Assembly: GCF_019578655.1 (NCBI RefSeq)
Contig: NC_063261.1
Span: 1,612,001 to 1,676,000, forward strand
DNA length: 64,000 nucleotides
Origin: Ricinus communis
Taxonomy: Eukaryota; Streptophyta; Magnoliopsida; Malpighiales; Euphorbiaceae
Direction: 5' to 3'
Of this stretch, positions 13,217-25,670 are shown one piece after another; within the stretch, counting starts at the first letter, position 1; every line of letters starts with the position of its first letter. The notes beneath the pieces are model-generated. The model worked only from the letters and a program-made list of their open reading frames with translations. It made no database searches and had not been told where the DNA came from. The translations under genes and the position numbers were made by a program.

Positions 13217-13840
13217 ATGTCGATATTGAAAAGAAAGAAAATCGGGGAAGAGGAAGAGGAAGAAAGGGAGGAGAGAGGGCGTCGGCGTCCATGGTGGGAC
13301 CGGAGGCCAGCCGAGGCTGGCGCGGAAGGAGCGCACGTCAAGCGAGCACGATGGTGGCGGTGGAGGCGGTGGCGGCTGGCGGGAAATCACGCAACGTGTG
13401 GCGGCTTTGAAGGCCGTTCAGCTTCCGGTGTTGGCCGAGTCGGCGGCGATCGGCTCTCCTCTCGGCAAGGGCTCTCTTTTAGCGGCCGGCCTTTGTGGTG
13501 GCCGGAGACGGAAGATCCGGTGGAGAGAGAAAATGGTGGCAGCCGGCGTTTTTGGGTTTTTCCGGCGAGATCCGGCGGAGGATGGACGATCGGAGGACGT
13601 ATTCCGACTCTCCTCAGCTCAAGCTTCGCGATGGCACCGGTTTGGTGGCGATCGGGCTCCGTTTGCAATCGACGGTGGAGATCGTCCGCAAATCTCTCCA
13701 GATGATCGGGTGTCAGATCGGAAAATCGGAAGTGGGGATCGTCTTCAGCGCGTCGTTGTGAGTTCGATGGTGTGTTCGGATCGTCGATCGGACTCCGGCG
13801 GCCGGAGGCGAGTCGACCGAGCGATCGAGCGTCTCGGTAA
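13217..13840 (+). other. GC-rich island of LTR-1 with overlapping open frames
   Basis: This part of copy A is far richer in G and C than its surroundings and stays open in several frames on both strands (for example 13217-13705 and 13398-13874 plus, 13387-13668 minus). Equivalent islands occur in copies D (30240-30780), E (53800-54350) and F (57430-57850) with the frames broken differently. Shared codon-level conservation is not evident, so I treat it as promoter or leader sequence of the LTR, not a gene. Confidence 0.6.
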
Positions 13841-14679
13841 TTATCTTTGGTCCATTAATTTTGGAATCCTTTGATTTTAAATTTGTGTCTATTGGATTAT
13901 ATTGAGTATTTGATAATTTTATGAGTCAAAAATAATTGTCCGGTTTACGCCTCGTATTTTGTCTTTGTGTGGCGAGTCGGAAATAGTGAAGTTTGGGGAC
14001 CCGACTCCCGTTGTTTAAATTGTTGGATATTTGAAGTGTTCTTCTGGCAGGTCCTGGACCCGTTTTTACGGGGGGTAATGTTCGTGTTGTAGGGGAGGTT
14101 CTGCCGAATTTTCGGTAGTTCCTGAGTCGAGATTCTTAGACAGTCAGTCCTAGGAATCTAGACCTAGGATCTATTGTAATTGTTTCATCGTTTTGATAAA
14201 TTATTTTCCGTGACTAGATTGTCAGTTCGTTCGGCTCGCTCCTACCGAGGCACCGGAGCAGAGCTAGGAGGTCGCCCAATTCTGTGAGTTAAAGTCATTT
14301 AATCATTGCGCTATTGCTAAGTTTGATTTTAATATGCTATTTTGAAAGTTTATGCATAATATGGTTATTAGTATCGCAACGTAAATAATTTCACTGGACT
14401 ATTAATTATTGAAAATAATATAAATATTATTATTAGTAACGTTATAATAATACAAATATTATTATTCTGTCGACACGAATTGCACGTTGCCTTATCCTAA
14501 ATTTTTAATCTTTATTTTGATATGTGTTGAATGATTTCATTAGACAATGATATTTATTAAATGTGGTGATTGCGATTTGGGAAATGTGGCTTGTAGAACA
14601 TGCCACTTTGATGGGTTACATCGGATCGCGCGCACTTAAGAATGATCATGGACATGTAATAAGATATTTATGGGTTTGC

Positions 14680-14990
14680 CCTGGTCGAGCATGGCTCTCT
14701 GGGCTGATTTGAGTAAATTGCCAGAGGTAAGGTCCCTGGTCGAGCATTGCTCTCTGGGTGCCAGCTTATTTGGATACTTAAGTGACCAGACTGGAGGTAA
14801 GGTCCCTGGTCGAGCATTGCTCTCGTGGCGCCAGTCTTATTGGATTAAGAGAGCCGAATGGCTACTAGATTTCTTATTTGGATACTTAAGTGACCAGACT
14901 GGAGGTAAGGTCCCTGGTCGAGCATTGCTCTCGGGGCGCCAGTCTTATTGGATTAAGAGAGCCGAATGGCTACTAGATTTTGGGGTTTAG
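14680..14990 (+). repeat. Tandem hairpin repeats of LTR-1
   Basis: Units of about 105 bases contain ggtaaggtccctggtcgagc, then attgctctcggggcgccag, then agagagccgaatggctacta. The core GAGCATTGCTC is itself an inverted repeat. Two full units and partial ones occur here, and equivalent arrays occur in all other LTR-1 copies. Confidence 0.85.
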
Positions 14991-15635
14991 GGTTCTACCG
15001 AGCCACTTGTCCCGTAAAAGTAAAAATATATTTTTATTTATTTCATTTATTTATTTACTATGGTATTGATTATAATATGGATTGCATTTACGTGCATGGT
15101 TGATATATTGATTCGAATGATTAATATTTTATGTGAAGGAAATAGTAGGGTATGATTATAGTATGGTTTGATATACTGATTTGAATAATCTATGTTTTCT
15201 GAGAAGAATGCAATAGTCCCCAGATTATTTGATTTTAACTCACTCTCGAGACTGACAGTCTCATTTTTACTGTTTTTCAGATTTGTGACTGTTAGTTCTC
15301 CCGCGACTCTTATTCAGTAACCCGACTCCTTCATCATCGGGTGATTTATTTGATTTGGTATGTAAATTGGTAAATCTTAGATTCTCCGCAGTAGTAATAG
15401 TAGATGTATCAGTTGTAAATTTTCTGAGTTTCAGGTCTCGCCTAGTTTTTCTGGCAGACCGAAGTATTTATGTAGAGTGTAGTATTTAAGATAATTTGTG
15501 GCTTTAATAATATTAATTTGAGATGAGATTTGTTTAAATCAGTGAGTGTTAGGCTTACTACGGGTTTCGGTGGCCTTAAGCCTACCCATTCCCTAGTGCC
15601 GGTCACGGGCCCACGGGTGGGGTCGTGATATTAAC

Positions 15636-16650
15636 ATATGAACCTATATTTGTTTTTTAAAATTCTTAAACTATAATATATGAACCTCGGGTTTATATGT
15701 AATGCCCTTACAGTTTATAATTTATGAACCTATTATTTTTACCCTAGTCTTTACTGATGAATTTGTGTTTATAACCTATGATTGTATTTTATAATTATGA
15801 ATATAAATTTACTAGTTTTAATATTACAATATTATTATTAAATTTTCAAGAATTAAATTATTATATTATGATAAAAGTAATTTAAAATGAAATTTTATAA
15901 AACAAGATGTAATAATAATTAAAAATATAAATATATATTAAAGTGTGATTATATTTTATATTTCAATAAAAATTTAAATTATTAATAATGCTTCGCGTAT
16001 ATATAAAATTTCATTTTAATATATAGTATTTTTATTATAAAAATATTAGTTTATTGTTATCATCCATTTCTCGGATCTATATATTGAGAGAATTACGGAA
16101 AATCTAATAATGAGAGTTACTACCTTTATCGAGTCTCATAGATTAAGAAGGGGCGAATCTAAGAGAATGATGGGATTAATTGGACTTATAGAGAAGAAAC
16201 CTTTAGCAAACCACTAAGAAAGAACTCCCAAATTAAAAAATCCATTGAAGAACGATAAATTTTTTTCTAGAATCCAGAAAAGGCAGAACTAGATTCTCAT
16301 CCCCTCTTTGATTCAACAGCTTCCTCATCTCTTGAGACTCGCAAAACGACGACTAATGGTGACAATCTGAGGGTTCCCCTAAATCAGCATGATCAACATT
16401 CCTTGCTTCTAACTTTATTTTTTTATTTATGACAATATATAAGGAATTATTTTTAATGATTATTCCACATAATTTCCGTGGTTAGATAGGATTTCTTTAT
16501 GTTTAGCATGCTGATTTTATTAGTTTTAAATCTGATAATAAGAACACCTAAGGTTCTAAATCTGATTTAATTAGGGTTTCAAACTTGATTGATTAATAAT
16601 AGATATTATTAGATTATTATTTTCATTTTCTTATTAATTATACGTGCTCT
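15636..16650. other. AT-rich DNA without a gene
   Basis: The sequence following copy A continues the style of the DNA before it (repeated 'tatgaacct' words), as expected if the solo LTR landed in one continuous AT-rich tract. Nothing coding was seen. Confidence 0.5.
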
Positions 16651-17421
16651 AACTAATTTCTTTTCCCTTTATGCATGTAAGAATCGATACTGGAAGTGAA
16701 AATTGAGGAAAAACCGCAAAAAGCCACTCCAAGCCTTCAAAGCCGATTGGCTTAAGACAAAGCCAATTTGGCTATACATTGAGCCGATCAGCTCTTCACC
16801 CCGAGCCAATCAGCTTTGTACATGATTAGGCTGATTTTTGATTTTGTTCATATATTTTGGCAATTTCTTGGAGTGTAGCTTGGTTTTAGAGTTTTTCTTT
16901 TATATTTTTTCAGTTATAGGCAGGTCATTTGGACTGCTTCTCTAGGCCAGGCTGTCACATGCCCCACCTGGTTCGTCCTCGAACCACACATCTACTAGGG
17001 GGTCTTGCTCTGATACCATTTGTAACGACCTGGAACCAGATCACATGAGATATTGTCCGCTTTGGCCTCTATTGGTCTCACGGTTTTGTTCTTTTGGCAA
17101 GTTCGAGAATATGACATCCTAGCCTAGAAAAGCTGTTCGACAAGGGCGGGAAGTGGAAGCTAGGGTAAAAGATAGGATGCCTACAAGGAGCGGCTTCTGG
17201 CAGGCTTCTAGGATGCCAGTACTTAAGGTACGGGGGTACACGAATGAATCGAATTGAACATCGAGACGGGATGGGAATTGTTGATAACATATATGTAAAG
17301 AGTTGAAACTAATCACAGGAGGCGCCTTTTGGTTGTTTGGCTGTGGAGTTGTAGGAACTCCAAAGTTAAACATACTTGGTTTAGAGAAATTCTAGGATGG
17401 AGGACCTCCTGGGAAGTTCTC
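16650..17421 (-). mobile_element. Small retroelement fragment with Met-initiator primer site
   Basis: On the minus strand the sequence up to 17021 ends GGTCGTTACA, followed after two bases by TGGTATCAGAGCAAG (17018-17004), the complement of the 3' end of plant initiator-Met tRNA. So 17021-17421 is an LTR-like end and the positions below it are the internal leader. The leader also carries degenerate reiterated 'gccgatcagct / gccaatcagct' words (16735-16830). The LTR type resembles a widespread eudicot repeat with 'gatattgtcc' near its end (recalled). The other LTR was not found; the piece is cut at 17421 by LTR-1 copy B. Confidence 0.55.
17004..17018 (-). other. Primer-binding site, initiator-Met tRNA type
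   Basis: The reverse complement reads TGGTATCAGAGCAAG. The first 12 bases match the standard plant iMet primer site placed just after a 5' LTR. Confidence 0.8.
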
Positions 17422-20210
17422 TGTCACGACTGAGCCCGTGACTAGCACTAGGGAATAGGTAGACTTAAGGCTACCAAATCCTGTAGTAAGCCTGACCATT
17501 CACTAACTCAAACAAAATGCAATCTAGACTCTGTCCATTGGAACTTTTTCACAATTAAACTTTAGCCATCATATACTACATTTTAAATTTAATCTGTCAG
17601 CATAAATAGGCGATGCGTAGTAAGCCTGACCATTCACTAACTCAAACAGAATGCAATCCAGACTTTGTCCATTGACACTTTTCCACAATTAAACTTTAAC
17701 CATCAGATACTACATTTTAAATTTAGTCTGCCAGCATAAATAGGCAATACCTGAATTTACATGAAATTACAAAATGATAAATTTGAAATTTCTACTGCGG
17801 AGGTTTTAGAATTTTAAAAGTCAAACATACCAAAAAATCAGTTACTTTAAACCCGAAGATGAAGGAATCAGGCTGCTAAATGAAAAGAACTGCAGAAAAG
17901 CTAACAACACCTGAAAAATAATGAAATTGAGACTGTTAGTCTCAAGAGTGAGTTAAAATCATATATCCAAAAACAAATACGAACACTTCAATAACATATT
18001 TTTTAAATTTAAAATAAAATATTAAGTCATACAAAAACACGTGTCATGCCACGCTTCTTATAAAATGAATTTATATACTATGGGACGGAGTACCTCAGTA
18101 GAACCCTAATCCCCATTACTAATTAGTCTTAGCCTTTTGGCTCTCTCGTTCCAACAAAACTGGTGCCAAGAGAGCGAAGCTCGACTAGGGTCCTTAAATC
18201 CAGTTTGGTCACTTAAATTTTCAATAAAGCAAGCACTCAGATAGCAATGCTCGACTAGGGACCTTTACTCCGGCAAAATCACTCTACTCAACCCAGAGAG
18301 TTAAACTCGACCAGGGCAAGTCCTAAATTTACCTTTTTAAATTTACCTTTTACTGTCTATCTCAGATTTATATCTGTGCGCACGCGGTCCTGATGCAACC
18401 CATCAGGTGGCATATTCTACTACAATCTCATCCCGAGTCAATATGCATCCACAATAGCATTGATGCAGAAAATGGTACATATATGAATAGTAATTAAAAA
18501 AATAATTAAAATATTAAATCATTTAATTAGAACTATTACGTAAAATCTTAGCATGACACATGTAAATAGATATATGATTTTAACTCACAGTTCTGACGAC
18601 CTCCTAACTTTACTCCGATGACTCTGGTGGAGCGAGCCAAACTGACAAATTTGTCTAATCAAGGGAACAATTCAATGAGAAAAAGTAAAACATTTATAAA
18701 TAACCCTAGGTCTAGACTCTCAGAATTAACTGTCTAAGAATTTTGACTCGGGTAAATTCTATCGAAAATTCGTTAGAATCTCCCCTAAACACGGACGTCT
18801 ACCCCTGTATAACGGGTCCAGGACCTGCCAGAAAATATTTCAAATTTCCAACAATTATTTAACGGGAGTCAGGTCACCAAAACTTCATTATTTTTTCTGA
18901 TTCCGGCACACATCATAAATCACGATTATTGACAGACGGTCTGAAAATTTATTATTTTGACAAACAAACCTCACATAATTTTTTTGATACTCAACACAAT
19001 AATTAATTACATAATTTTTCTTAACAAACTCTAAAATCTACGGGCTAGAGATTACCAAGATACTTGATCACTCGGTCAACTTGCATCTTACCGCCGGAGT
19101 CCGATCGCTGCAAGACTAGTACCGTTGGAAAGCTTGAGCTGAGGGGAGTCCAGATATATCCTCCGATCGGCCAAAGATCGTTGGAACTCTCCGAAAAATG
19201 CCCGAAAACTCAATTTCCATCACTTCGCCGGAACTCCTTCCTCCGGCCACCAATGCCGACACCGCTACTCCCAAAAGAAAGCCCTCAACTTACCGGTCAT
19301 CTTAAGACCAACCTTGCCACCATTGGCCGCTGGGAATGCTCGAAACGGCGTCGACAACCGCTGTCTTCTTCGCGCTCTCTCGCTGTCTAGCGCCGCCGTT
19401 CTCCATCGATGGTGCTATCGCCACGCTCACCATCGCTTGTTGCTTTGACGGCCAGCTCGCGCACCTCCAAAGCCCGCCACCGACGATCGCGCAGCCGAGA
19501 TTTCTTCTTCCTCCGCACGATCTCTCTCCCCGATCTCTCTCTTTTCTTTTCTTTCTTTCTTCCTTATCGCCATTAAGTCCCCAAACGTTTCTTATTTACC
19601 ATTTAGTCTCTCAACTTAATTAATTACTAACAATTTTGCCCTGCAAAATTTCTATTTAACCCTCCAACTTTTCTTTAGCTTTTCAATTAAGCCCTTAATT
19701 TGGGCCAAATTACAATTATTAAAAAATATAGAATTACTTATTTACTCTTGCTTTTAAATGTGAAATTATCAAAATGCCCTTACCAATACATTTAATTATA
19801 AAAACACCAACCATGCAAATTTTCATTAAAACCCCATATATATTAATAAAATTATACTTTTAGTCTTTATTTCAAAATTAATTATCAATTTAACCTTAAC
19901 ACTTAATTTAACTTAAATAACCAATTTGCTAACTATTTTTCAATTAAAGTCAACACCATTTGCTAATTAAAATTTATCATTCCTCAATAAATTCTTTTAT
20001 AAAATATTATTTACTAATTCTTTCATAACTCTCAAATATAGAAATTAATTCATATATTCATATTTGGAGAAAATCAAGTGACTTATATATATATATATAT
20101 AATTTATCCCAATTCAATTATTAAAAATAAAGCTAAATTAAATTAAATAAAAACTCGTCTTTAATTATTACTAATATTATTATAATTAAGAGAAAATTCC
20201 GGGTATTAAT
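17422..20210 (-). mobile_element. LTR-1 copy B (minus), probable solo LTR
   Basis: The plus strand reads tgtcacgac... at 17422 and ...ccgggtatta at 20208, the reverse of the LTR-1 ends. It carries the tandem 'gctcgaccagg' hairpin block (about 18130-18330) and a GC-rich island (19070-19560) in the expected order. No primer site adjoins the LTR end at 17422. Flanks TTCTC and ATGGG do not match, so the target duplication is lost or the left junction is rearranged. Confidence 0.8.
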
Positions 20211-20764
20211 ATGGGCTAGATTTAGATGGACCTCACATGTTATAATACTTGATGTGTAATATATAACTGTTGCATTTATAAGAAATAACTTGTTAAACAA
20301 TAAAATTGAAGACAAATGTATACAAATAAAGAAGTTAGCTTTTGGATCCATATCTGGATTTGTGACGTAAGCTTCCTTATGGAATCGAGAAATATCACTC
20401 ATTAGTAAAAGTATCCCGGTTACTCAGGCAGCGACTTCCGTCTTCGTGCTAGTCTTTGTGACTAATTAGCGTGTTCCTAATTAGATTGAAAAGTCTTGCA
20501 GTGTCGTAGTCACTAGAGATACTTGTGTCCGCATCTAAAACCGCCGCCCATATATATTATCAAAATAAATTCAATATTATAAAAAAAGAAAAATAAAATA
20601 TATTAAGAATACAAATTTAAAATAAAGAGTATAATAATATAATATAAAAAAATGAGACATAGTAAAAAATGTATTGTCTATTTAATATAAGCAAACATCT
20701 ATTATCTAAAATGACTGCACGTGTGTGAGGTGCTAGTTATATAAAAAATTATGGACACGGGTCC
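20211..20764. other. Intergenic DNA, no supported gene
   Basis: The minus-strand frame 20133-20402 (89 residues) overlaps the end of LTR-1 copy B and is AT-driven at its C-terminus. Its first 30 residues have no recognisable family. 20400-20560 is somewhat richer in G and C, but I cannot assign it. Confidence 0.35.
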
Positions 20765-22225
20765 ATAATATAACAAACTGATATAAATAATTAGTTTTTC
20801 AACTAAATTTTCTTTTTAATTTATTTTAGTTCGATATTAATATATTTCTATTCTCTTAAAAATAATATACAAAAATATAATAAAAATATTAAAAAAATAA
20901 AATCGATCAAGTTTACTGATAGAGTAAATTACTTAGAGAAAATTGTATAAGAAAAAATTTAATGAAATTAAACTTATATAATATATATTTTATTAATAAT
21001 ACCAAATTAATATCATAAAAAAATTAATAAAATTATTAAAAAGGTTAATTTTTTATCATATCAAAAACAATAATAACAAAACAACTTTTATAAGAAATTT
21101 AATTTATTTTTTGATTATCTTCGCTTTTGACATGTTCCTTACTCAAATTTTTTATTAATATTTTCATTACTTTCTTAATTTCGCTTTCATTAATTTGACT
21201 AATTTCATATTATTGGTGTACAATGCCTCAAGAGTATTAAACAATACCGGTATAGTTCATTCAATATGAATTTTTTCATCACATGTTTAAGTCTTTAGAA
21301 ATTAAAGTAAAACAAATTGAAGAATACAAATAATAAAAGTTTTGCTTATAATTTGTTTTCTAATGATAAGGTTTATATATGTAAATGAACAAATTCTCCA
21401 TTTTTAATTTAATTTTAATATAACATAATTCATAATTGATAAAATCTAGCGATAATAAAGTCATTTCGTTGGTAATTTTTATCAATAAATTAGAAATGAT
21501 TGAAGTGATTCTTATCATACATAAGTAATTGATTGAACTTTATACTTCTTATAATTCCTAAATTTAATTCTTATATGGTAAATATAATTATAGCTTACAA
21601 TAATATTAAAGTATTTATTTACGACTTTATCTTTTAAATTTATATAATTATGTAATATCCTAATATAAAACAAGAGACTGTTTTTATATTTATTTAATAT
21701 TACAATCATATAAAATTATATACCTATTTACTTAGTAACTAGCCTAGTGCTCACCTTTTAGCGGAAGTCATTTATATAAATAAAATATTCATATAAATCA
21801 AAATTAATATGTACATCTGTAGTATTATTAAAAATAAATTATTTAGATACATATATAAATTTATATAAGAATATAAAATTAAACTTTCTTTATATAATAA
21901 CAAGATTATAATTTTATTAAATAAGGAAATAATGATAAAATTATTTACAAATTAGAAAATTCTATTATTTGAGGAGTATACATTTTTAGTAATACTATTT
22001 TAGAAATAATTTCTTTTTAATTTTCTCATCTATTTGTACTTCAATTTTATTTGGAGATGGAAGTAGAATATATGATTCAAAAAATAGTCATTAATATAAA
22101 CTGATTATAGTAATAATATAGCCGAGTGTTCGTCCATTAAGCGAAAACCATTTTATACGAATAAAATATTTATGTAAATTAGAAATTGACATGCATGTAT
22201 ACAATTTATTAGTCATAAGTTATTT

Positions 22226-22227
<2 letters not shown>

Positions 22228-22257
<30 letters not shown>
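22228..22257. repeat. TA microsatellite
   Basis: A run of alternating T and A of about 30 bases. In the inverted duplicate (about 41435-41456) the run is shorter by several bases, one of the few differences between the copies. Confidence 0.9.
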
Positions 22258-22259
<2 letters not shown>

Positions 22260-23685
22260 TTATAAAGAAAAATATAAAATTGGACTTTTTTATGAAATCG
22301 AATAGAAAATATATAAAAATTAGATCAAGAAAATAGATAAAAAATCTAGGAATAATTCCTTGTGAAAGATACTGAGAAAAAGATTTCAAAGTAATTAAAT
22401 GATTAAGAGCAAAACTACAAAGAATTAGATTAAATTTATAATTAAAGAAGTAGATTAAAAATCTCAGAAAAATTCTTATAATGATAGGGTAGAGAAAAGA
22501 ATTTTTAAAGTCATTAATTGCTTGAATTCTTAATGCCAATTAACATATCTCTTTAATACTTATACAATTATAATTTTTTAATATTTTTTCTCATATAAAT
22601 TTTAAAATCACCGCAATTTAAAGAAGTAATTTAAATGTTTTAGAAAAAATGTGAAGAGAGAGAAAACAAATTACTAATTAGAAAAGTATATTAAAAATCT
22701 TAGAATAAGGGATGAAGAAAAAAATTCAAAGTCATTGAATGTTTGAGAATAAAATTATAAAATCCTTAGTACCAATTAATATACCTCTTTAGTACTTATA
22801 AAATCATTATTTTTAATTACTTTTTTTAATATAAATTTTTAAAATACTACAATGTAACAAAAATTCTTATGAAAAGAAAAAAAAAGCAAGTTACAATCAT
22901 GCTTTCGTGTGTGTATATATATGTATATTTTATAAATTATGTTCAATGTTTAACTGTACAAATCAAAATGCTATATGTGATAAATAGAAAGAAAATAAGA
23001 AAAGAGAGATTTTCGAAACATATAAATGTATGAATGGAAGGTAATCTAAGGAGGAAGAGAATAGATGGAGAATTAGTTTAAATTGTATTTAGTTAATAAG
23101 TTTTTTCAAAAGGGGAAGAGAATTGAAGAGAAATGATTCTCCTTCATCCCCTTATATCTTTTTTGGCATAATACCGAAACTGATATACGTGGTATCTTTT
23201 AAAAAAATTTCATTCATTACAAGGTGCTCTTCACTTCTCTTGCCATCATCTTTTTATTTCAAAGGATGTGATAGTTCCAAATAAGTGCAATTATCAACTT
23301 TTGTAAAGTTTTAATACAAAACTTTTAAATTTTTCACTATGAAGTATTAGAAAAGGCAAAAACCATTGCTACATATGTTATTCAAAGATTTTTTTTTTTC
23401 TGTTTGGAATAAATAAATTAGAAAACTAGATATTGTCTCAGATAAATATAAAAAATTAACAAACAGTTTATCTATGTATATTAAAGCAAATTGAGGATCT
23501 ATGATATATTGTATAAAGAAATAATTAAACCAAATAGAAATAAACTTATAAGAATAAATTAAAAAGAAAAGTTATTTTTCTAGAGGTGCAGGCTATGATT
23601 GCAACACTCTTTCATCATTCCCTCCAATGCACTGAACTTGCTCTATATTTGAATATGCAAGATAATCGTCTACATCAAAATTTTA

Positions 23686-23964
23686 TTAATAAATTTTATT
23701 AAAATATATTAACGCAAAATCCAGCAGATCGCTAAGCTCGGAATTTTTCTTTATGGCTTTGTAGATGGCTTCTTCTTGAAAATCATTGAGGAGAGGTCTT
23801 AAGTTACCTTTCAAAACTTCAAATAACTTCTCCAATTCTTTTAGTTGCTGATGGCATGGAGGTGGGACGTTAGAGGACTCAGAAGAACTCGCTATAGTTA
23901 TAGAACTTTGATTCTTTAATGAATATATCTTCGGAGAAGAAACTATATAAAATTTTGCTAATGT
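23686..23964 (-). CDS. Unidentified 92-codon open frame, possible exon
   Basis: Minus-strand frame ending TAA at 23686, with no ATG at its start and an acceptor-like aattttatatag just inside it. The product has a Ser-rich start ('SSSESSNVPPP') followed by a charged, probably helical stretch ('QLKELEKLFEVLKGNLRP' ... 'FQEEAIYKAIKKNSELSDLL'). I do not recognise it. Codon use is less AT-extreme than the DNA around it, which hints at a captured exon. The same frame is intact in the duplicate at 39723-40001. Confidence 0.3.
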   Translation of the reverse strand, partial: TLAKFYIVSSPKIYSLKNQSSITIASSSESSNVPPPCHQQLKELEKLFEVLKGNLRPLLNDFQEEAIYKAIKKNSELSDLLDFALIYFNKIY

Positions 23965-24524
23965 TTAAAAAAATTATTTTATTTTACAAGTTTGGCTTTT
24001 GTGAAAAGTGAAAAACTTAACTTTTAAAATAAAATTAATCACTACTTTCTTAATTGCTGAACCTATAATTACTACTATTGACTTGTATGGTTATTATTAT
24101 TAGTTTATCGATAACCTTTCAGATTCCACAACTCATATACCAAAATTAAGTTTGTAATTAATAACCAAATTGGTACTTTGTCAAAGATGGTGACCTTGGT
24201 TCTTAGTATATTTGAAGATCACAGTTCGATTTTTGAGTTCACCATAAATTTTTTAATTTTTAAATTTGTCTTAGTACGCAAATATTTATTAATCAAATCA
24301 TTTAAATTTAATAGTTTGTAAGACTAATAAATTGATACCTCACACTTAAATAAACAGTGAAACTTATAAAAAGAATACATTACACTAAGATAAATTTGAG
24401 CTTAAATAAAAACATTAGTACTTATTAGGTTCAATATAATAGCTTAATTTCTAAGTACTAGGTTCATTATGATTGTTATTTTTAAGTACTTGGTTTAATC
24501 TTAATAAAATATATGTTTTTTTTT

Positions 24525-24850
24525 TAAATCAAGGGTCTATGATTCAATAATATATATTGAATTAGCACTATAATATTAGATTAAAACTTAATTAAGTTTA
24601 TATATTAAGCATGTGGTTTATCGAGTGTGTACGGTTTTTAGAAATAGAAGGTCTACGATTCAATGGTAGACATTGATTTAGTACTATAACATTAGATTAA
24701 AACTTAACTAAGTATATAATTAGATTGTGCTTTAATATATTATGTACAGTTTTTGAATAGATGGTATATGATTCAATGATTCACATTGAATTAGTATTCT
24801 AACATGAGATCAAAGATGAATAAAGTTTGTATACTATGTGGTACTAGGTT
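24525..24850. repeat. Three diverged units of about 115 bases
   Basis: 'gtctatgattcaa', 'gtctacgattcaa' and 'gtatatgattcaa' at about 24536, 24651 and 24765 each head a unit containing 'ttgaattagcactataatat'-like sequence. The array is also present in the inverted duplicate at about 38855-39175. Confidence 0.75.
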
Positions 24851-25108
24851 CTGGACCAGAACACCAATTAAGTAGTGTAACATGTAATCAAAGATTAATT
24901 ATGGAAAGATATTTCAGTGTTATGCCAAAAAATTGATATGGATCTATAGTTGAATTATCAACTTTGGTTTATAGATATTGCATTAGTGACTAACATGAAA
25001 TAGATTCTTAAATTTGCTTAGATTTTCAATTTGATAATAGGCTATGGAAATTATATTACAGATTTATAAAAAAAATATAAGTACAAAAAATTAAAAATGG
25101 TCACCTTA

Positions 25109-25670
25109 ATTTACCACACCTTGATTTATAGGTACAATTTATATATAGATATGAGTTAAATAAAAATTAAGTAAAATGTACCACATCTTTATTAATAGGT
25201 CACAATTTGTAAGTTAAAGGGTAAAAAGCAACCAAATGAAAATATAGAATCAAAAGCGGTTGGTGTATAATTATTATTAATTTATATAATGGGCTGCTAT
25301 GAATCATGACACTTGGCACATGCCACCATAATTATATGTTAGTAGATAATTAATAACACATTGAGACCGTGCAAGATCTCTTGCTTTGGTGCCACTTTAT
25401 GCATCTTTTTTTTTGAGACAATATCATTATGGAACCAAATTGACAACCTATGTGTATAAATACCATATTTCAACATAAAAACATGCACTCAGACAATCTT
25501 TCTCTCATTCTATAAATCCTTATTCAAATCATTAAAATGATTATACAAGAAACCAACCCAAAAAAATATATATCTTAGATACAATTATCGACTAGGAGAG
25601 CTAGATGTTCAATTGAATGGAATAACCCTCCATCACTTGCATTCCTAGAGGCACTCTTTTTTTAACAAGG
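25109..25670. other. AT-rich DNA without a gene
   Basis: No supported frame. 25440-25500 has a tgtataaatacc TATA-like word followed by a CT-rich stretch, which looks promoter-like on the plus strand, but no gene follows before LTR-1 copy C begins. Confidence 0.35.

Larger units (their letters stand above)
12589..15630 (+). mobile_element. LTR-1 copy A: solo LTR, about 3.04 kb
   Basis: It begins tgtaacacccgg and ends gtcgtgata (other copies end gtgaca), and it is flanked by identical 5-bp target duplications TTAAC at 12584-12588 and 15631-15635. No internal region, primer site or polypurine tract is attached, so it is a solo LTR left after LTR-LTR recombination. LTR length, the TGTAACACCC start and the Met-initiator primer site seen in another copy (60021-60036) fit a Tekay/Del-type chromovirus gypsy family; that clade call is inferred. 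It contains a GC-rich island (13217-13840) and hairpin-bearing tandem repeats (14680-14990). Confidence 0.9.
20765..25108. repeat. 4.34-kb AT-rich segment, source of an inverted duplicate
   Basis: The whole segment is found again, reverse-complemented, at 38578-42915. Every stretch compared matches except for homopolymer and TA-run lengths. It contains two copies of a 'tttagcggaagtca / attaagcgaaaacca' unit (about 21735-21850 and 22115-22240), a TA microsatellite (about 22228-22257), degenerate repeats at 22440-22870, a triplicated 115-base unit (24525-24850), and a 92-codon open frame (23964-23686, minus). It shows no transposon-like terminal repeats. Confidence 0.9.

Noticed and set aside
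13093..13874. Overlapping frames of 82-162 residues as genes
   Set aside because: They lie in the GC-rich LTR-1 island, overlap in several frames on both strands, are broken differently in each other LTR-1 copy and match no known protein.
14670..14990. 106-residue plus frame as a repeat protein
   Set aside because: It simply translates the tandem DNA hairpin units; the equivalent frames in copies E and H are different lengths and broken.
14680..14990. CRISPR-like array
   Set aside because: Plant nuclear context; units are about 105 bases of continuous tandem repeat with no unique spacers.
20765..25108. The duplicated 4.3-kb segment as a Helitron, MULE or LINE copy
   Set aside because: No terminal inverted repeats, no TC...CTRR ends, no polyA tail, a 30-bp target duplication instead of 0, 9 or about 7-20 bp, and non-templated filler bases at both junctions.
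25440..25560. Promoter of a plus-strand gene
   Set aside because: A TATA-like word and CT-rich tract are present, but no gene follows before LTR-1 copy C.
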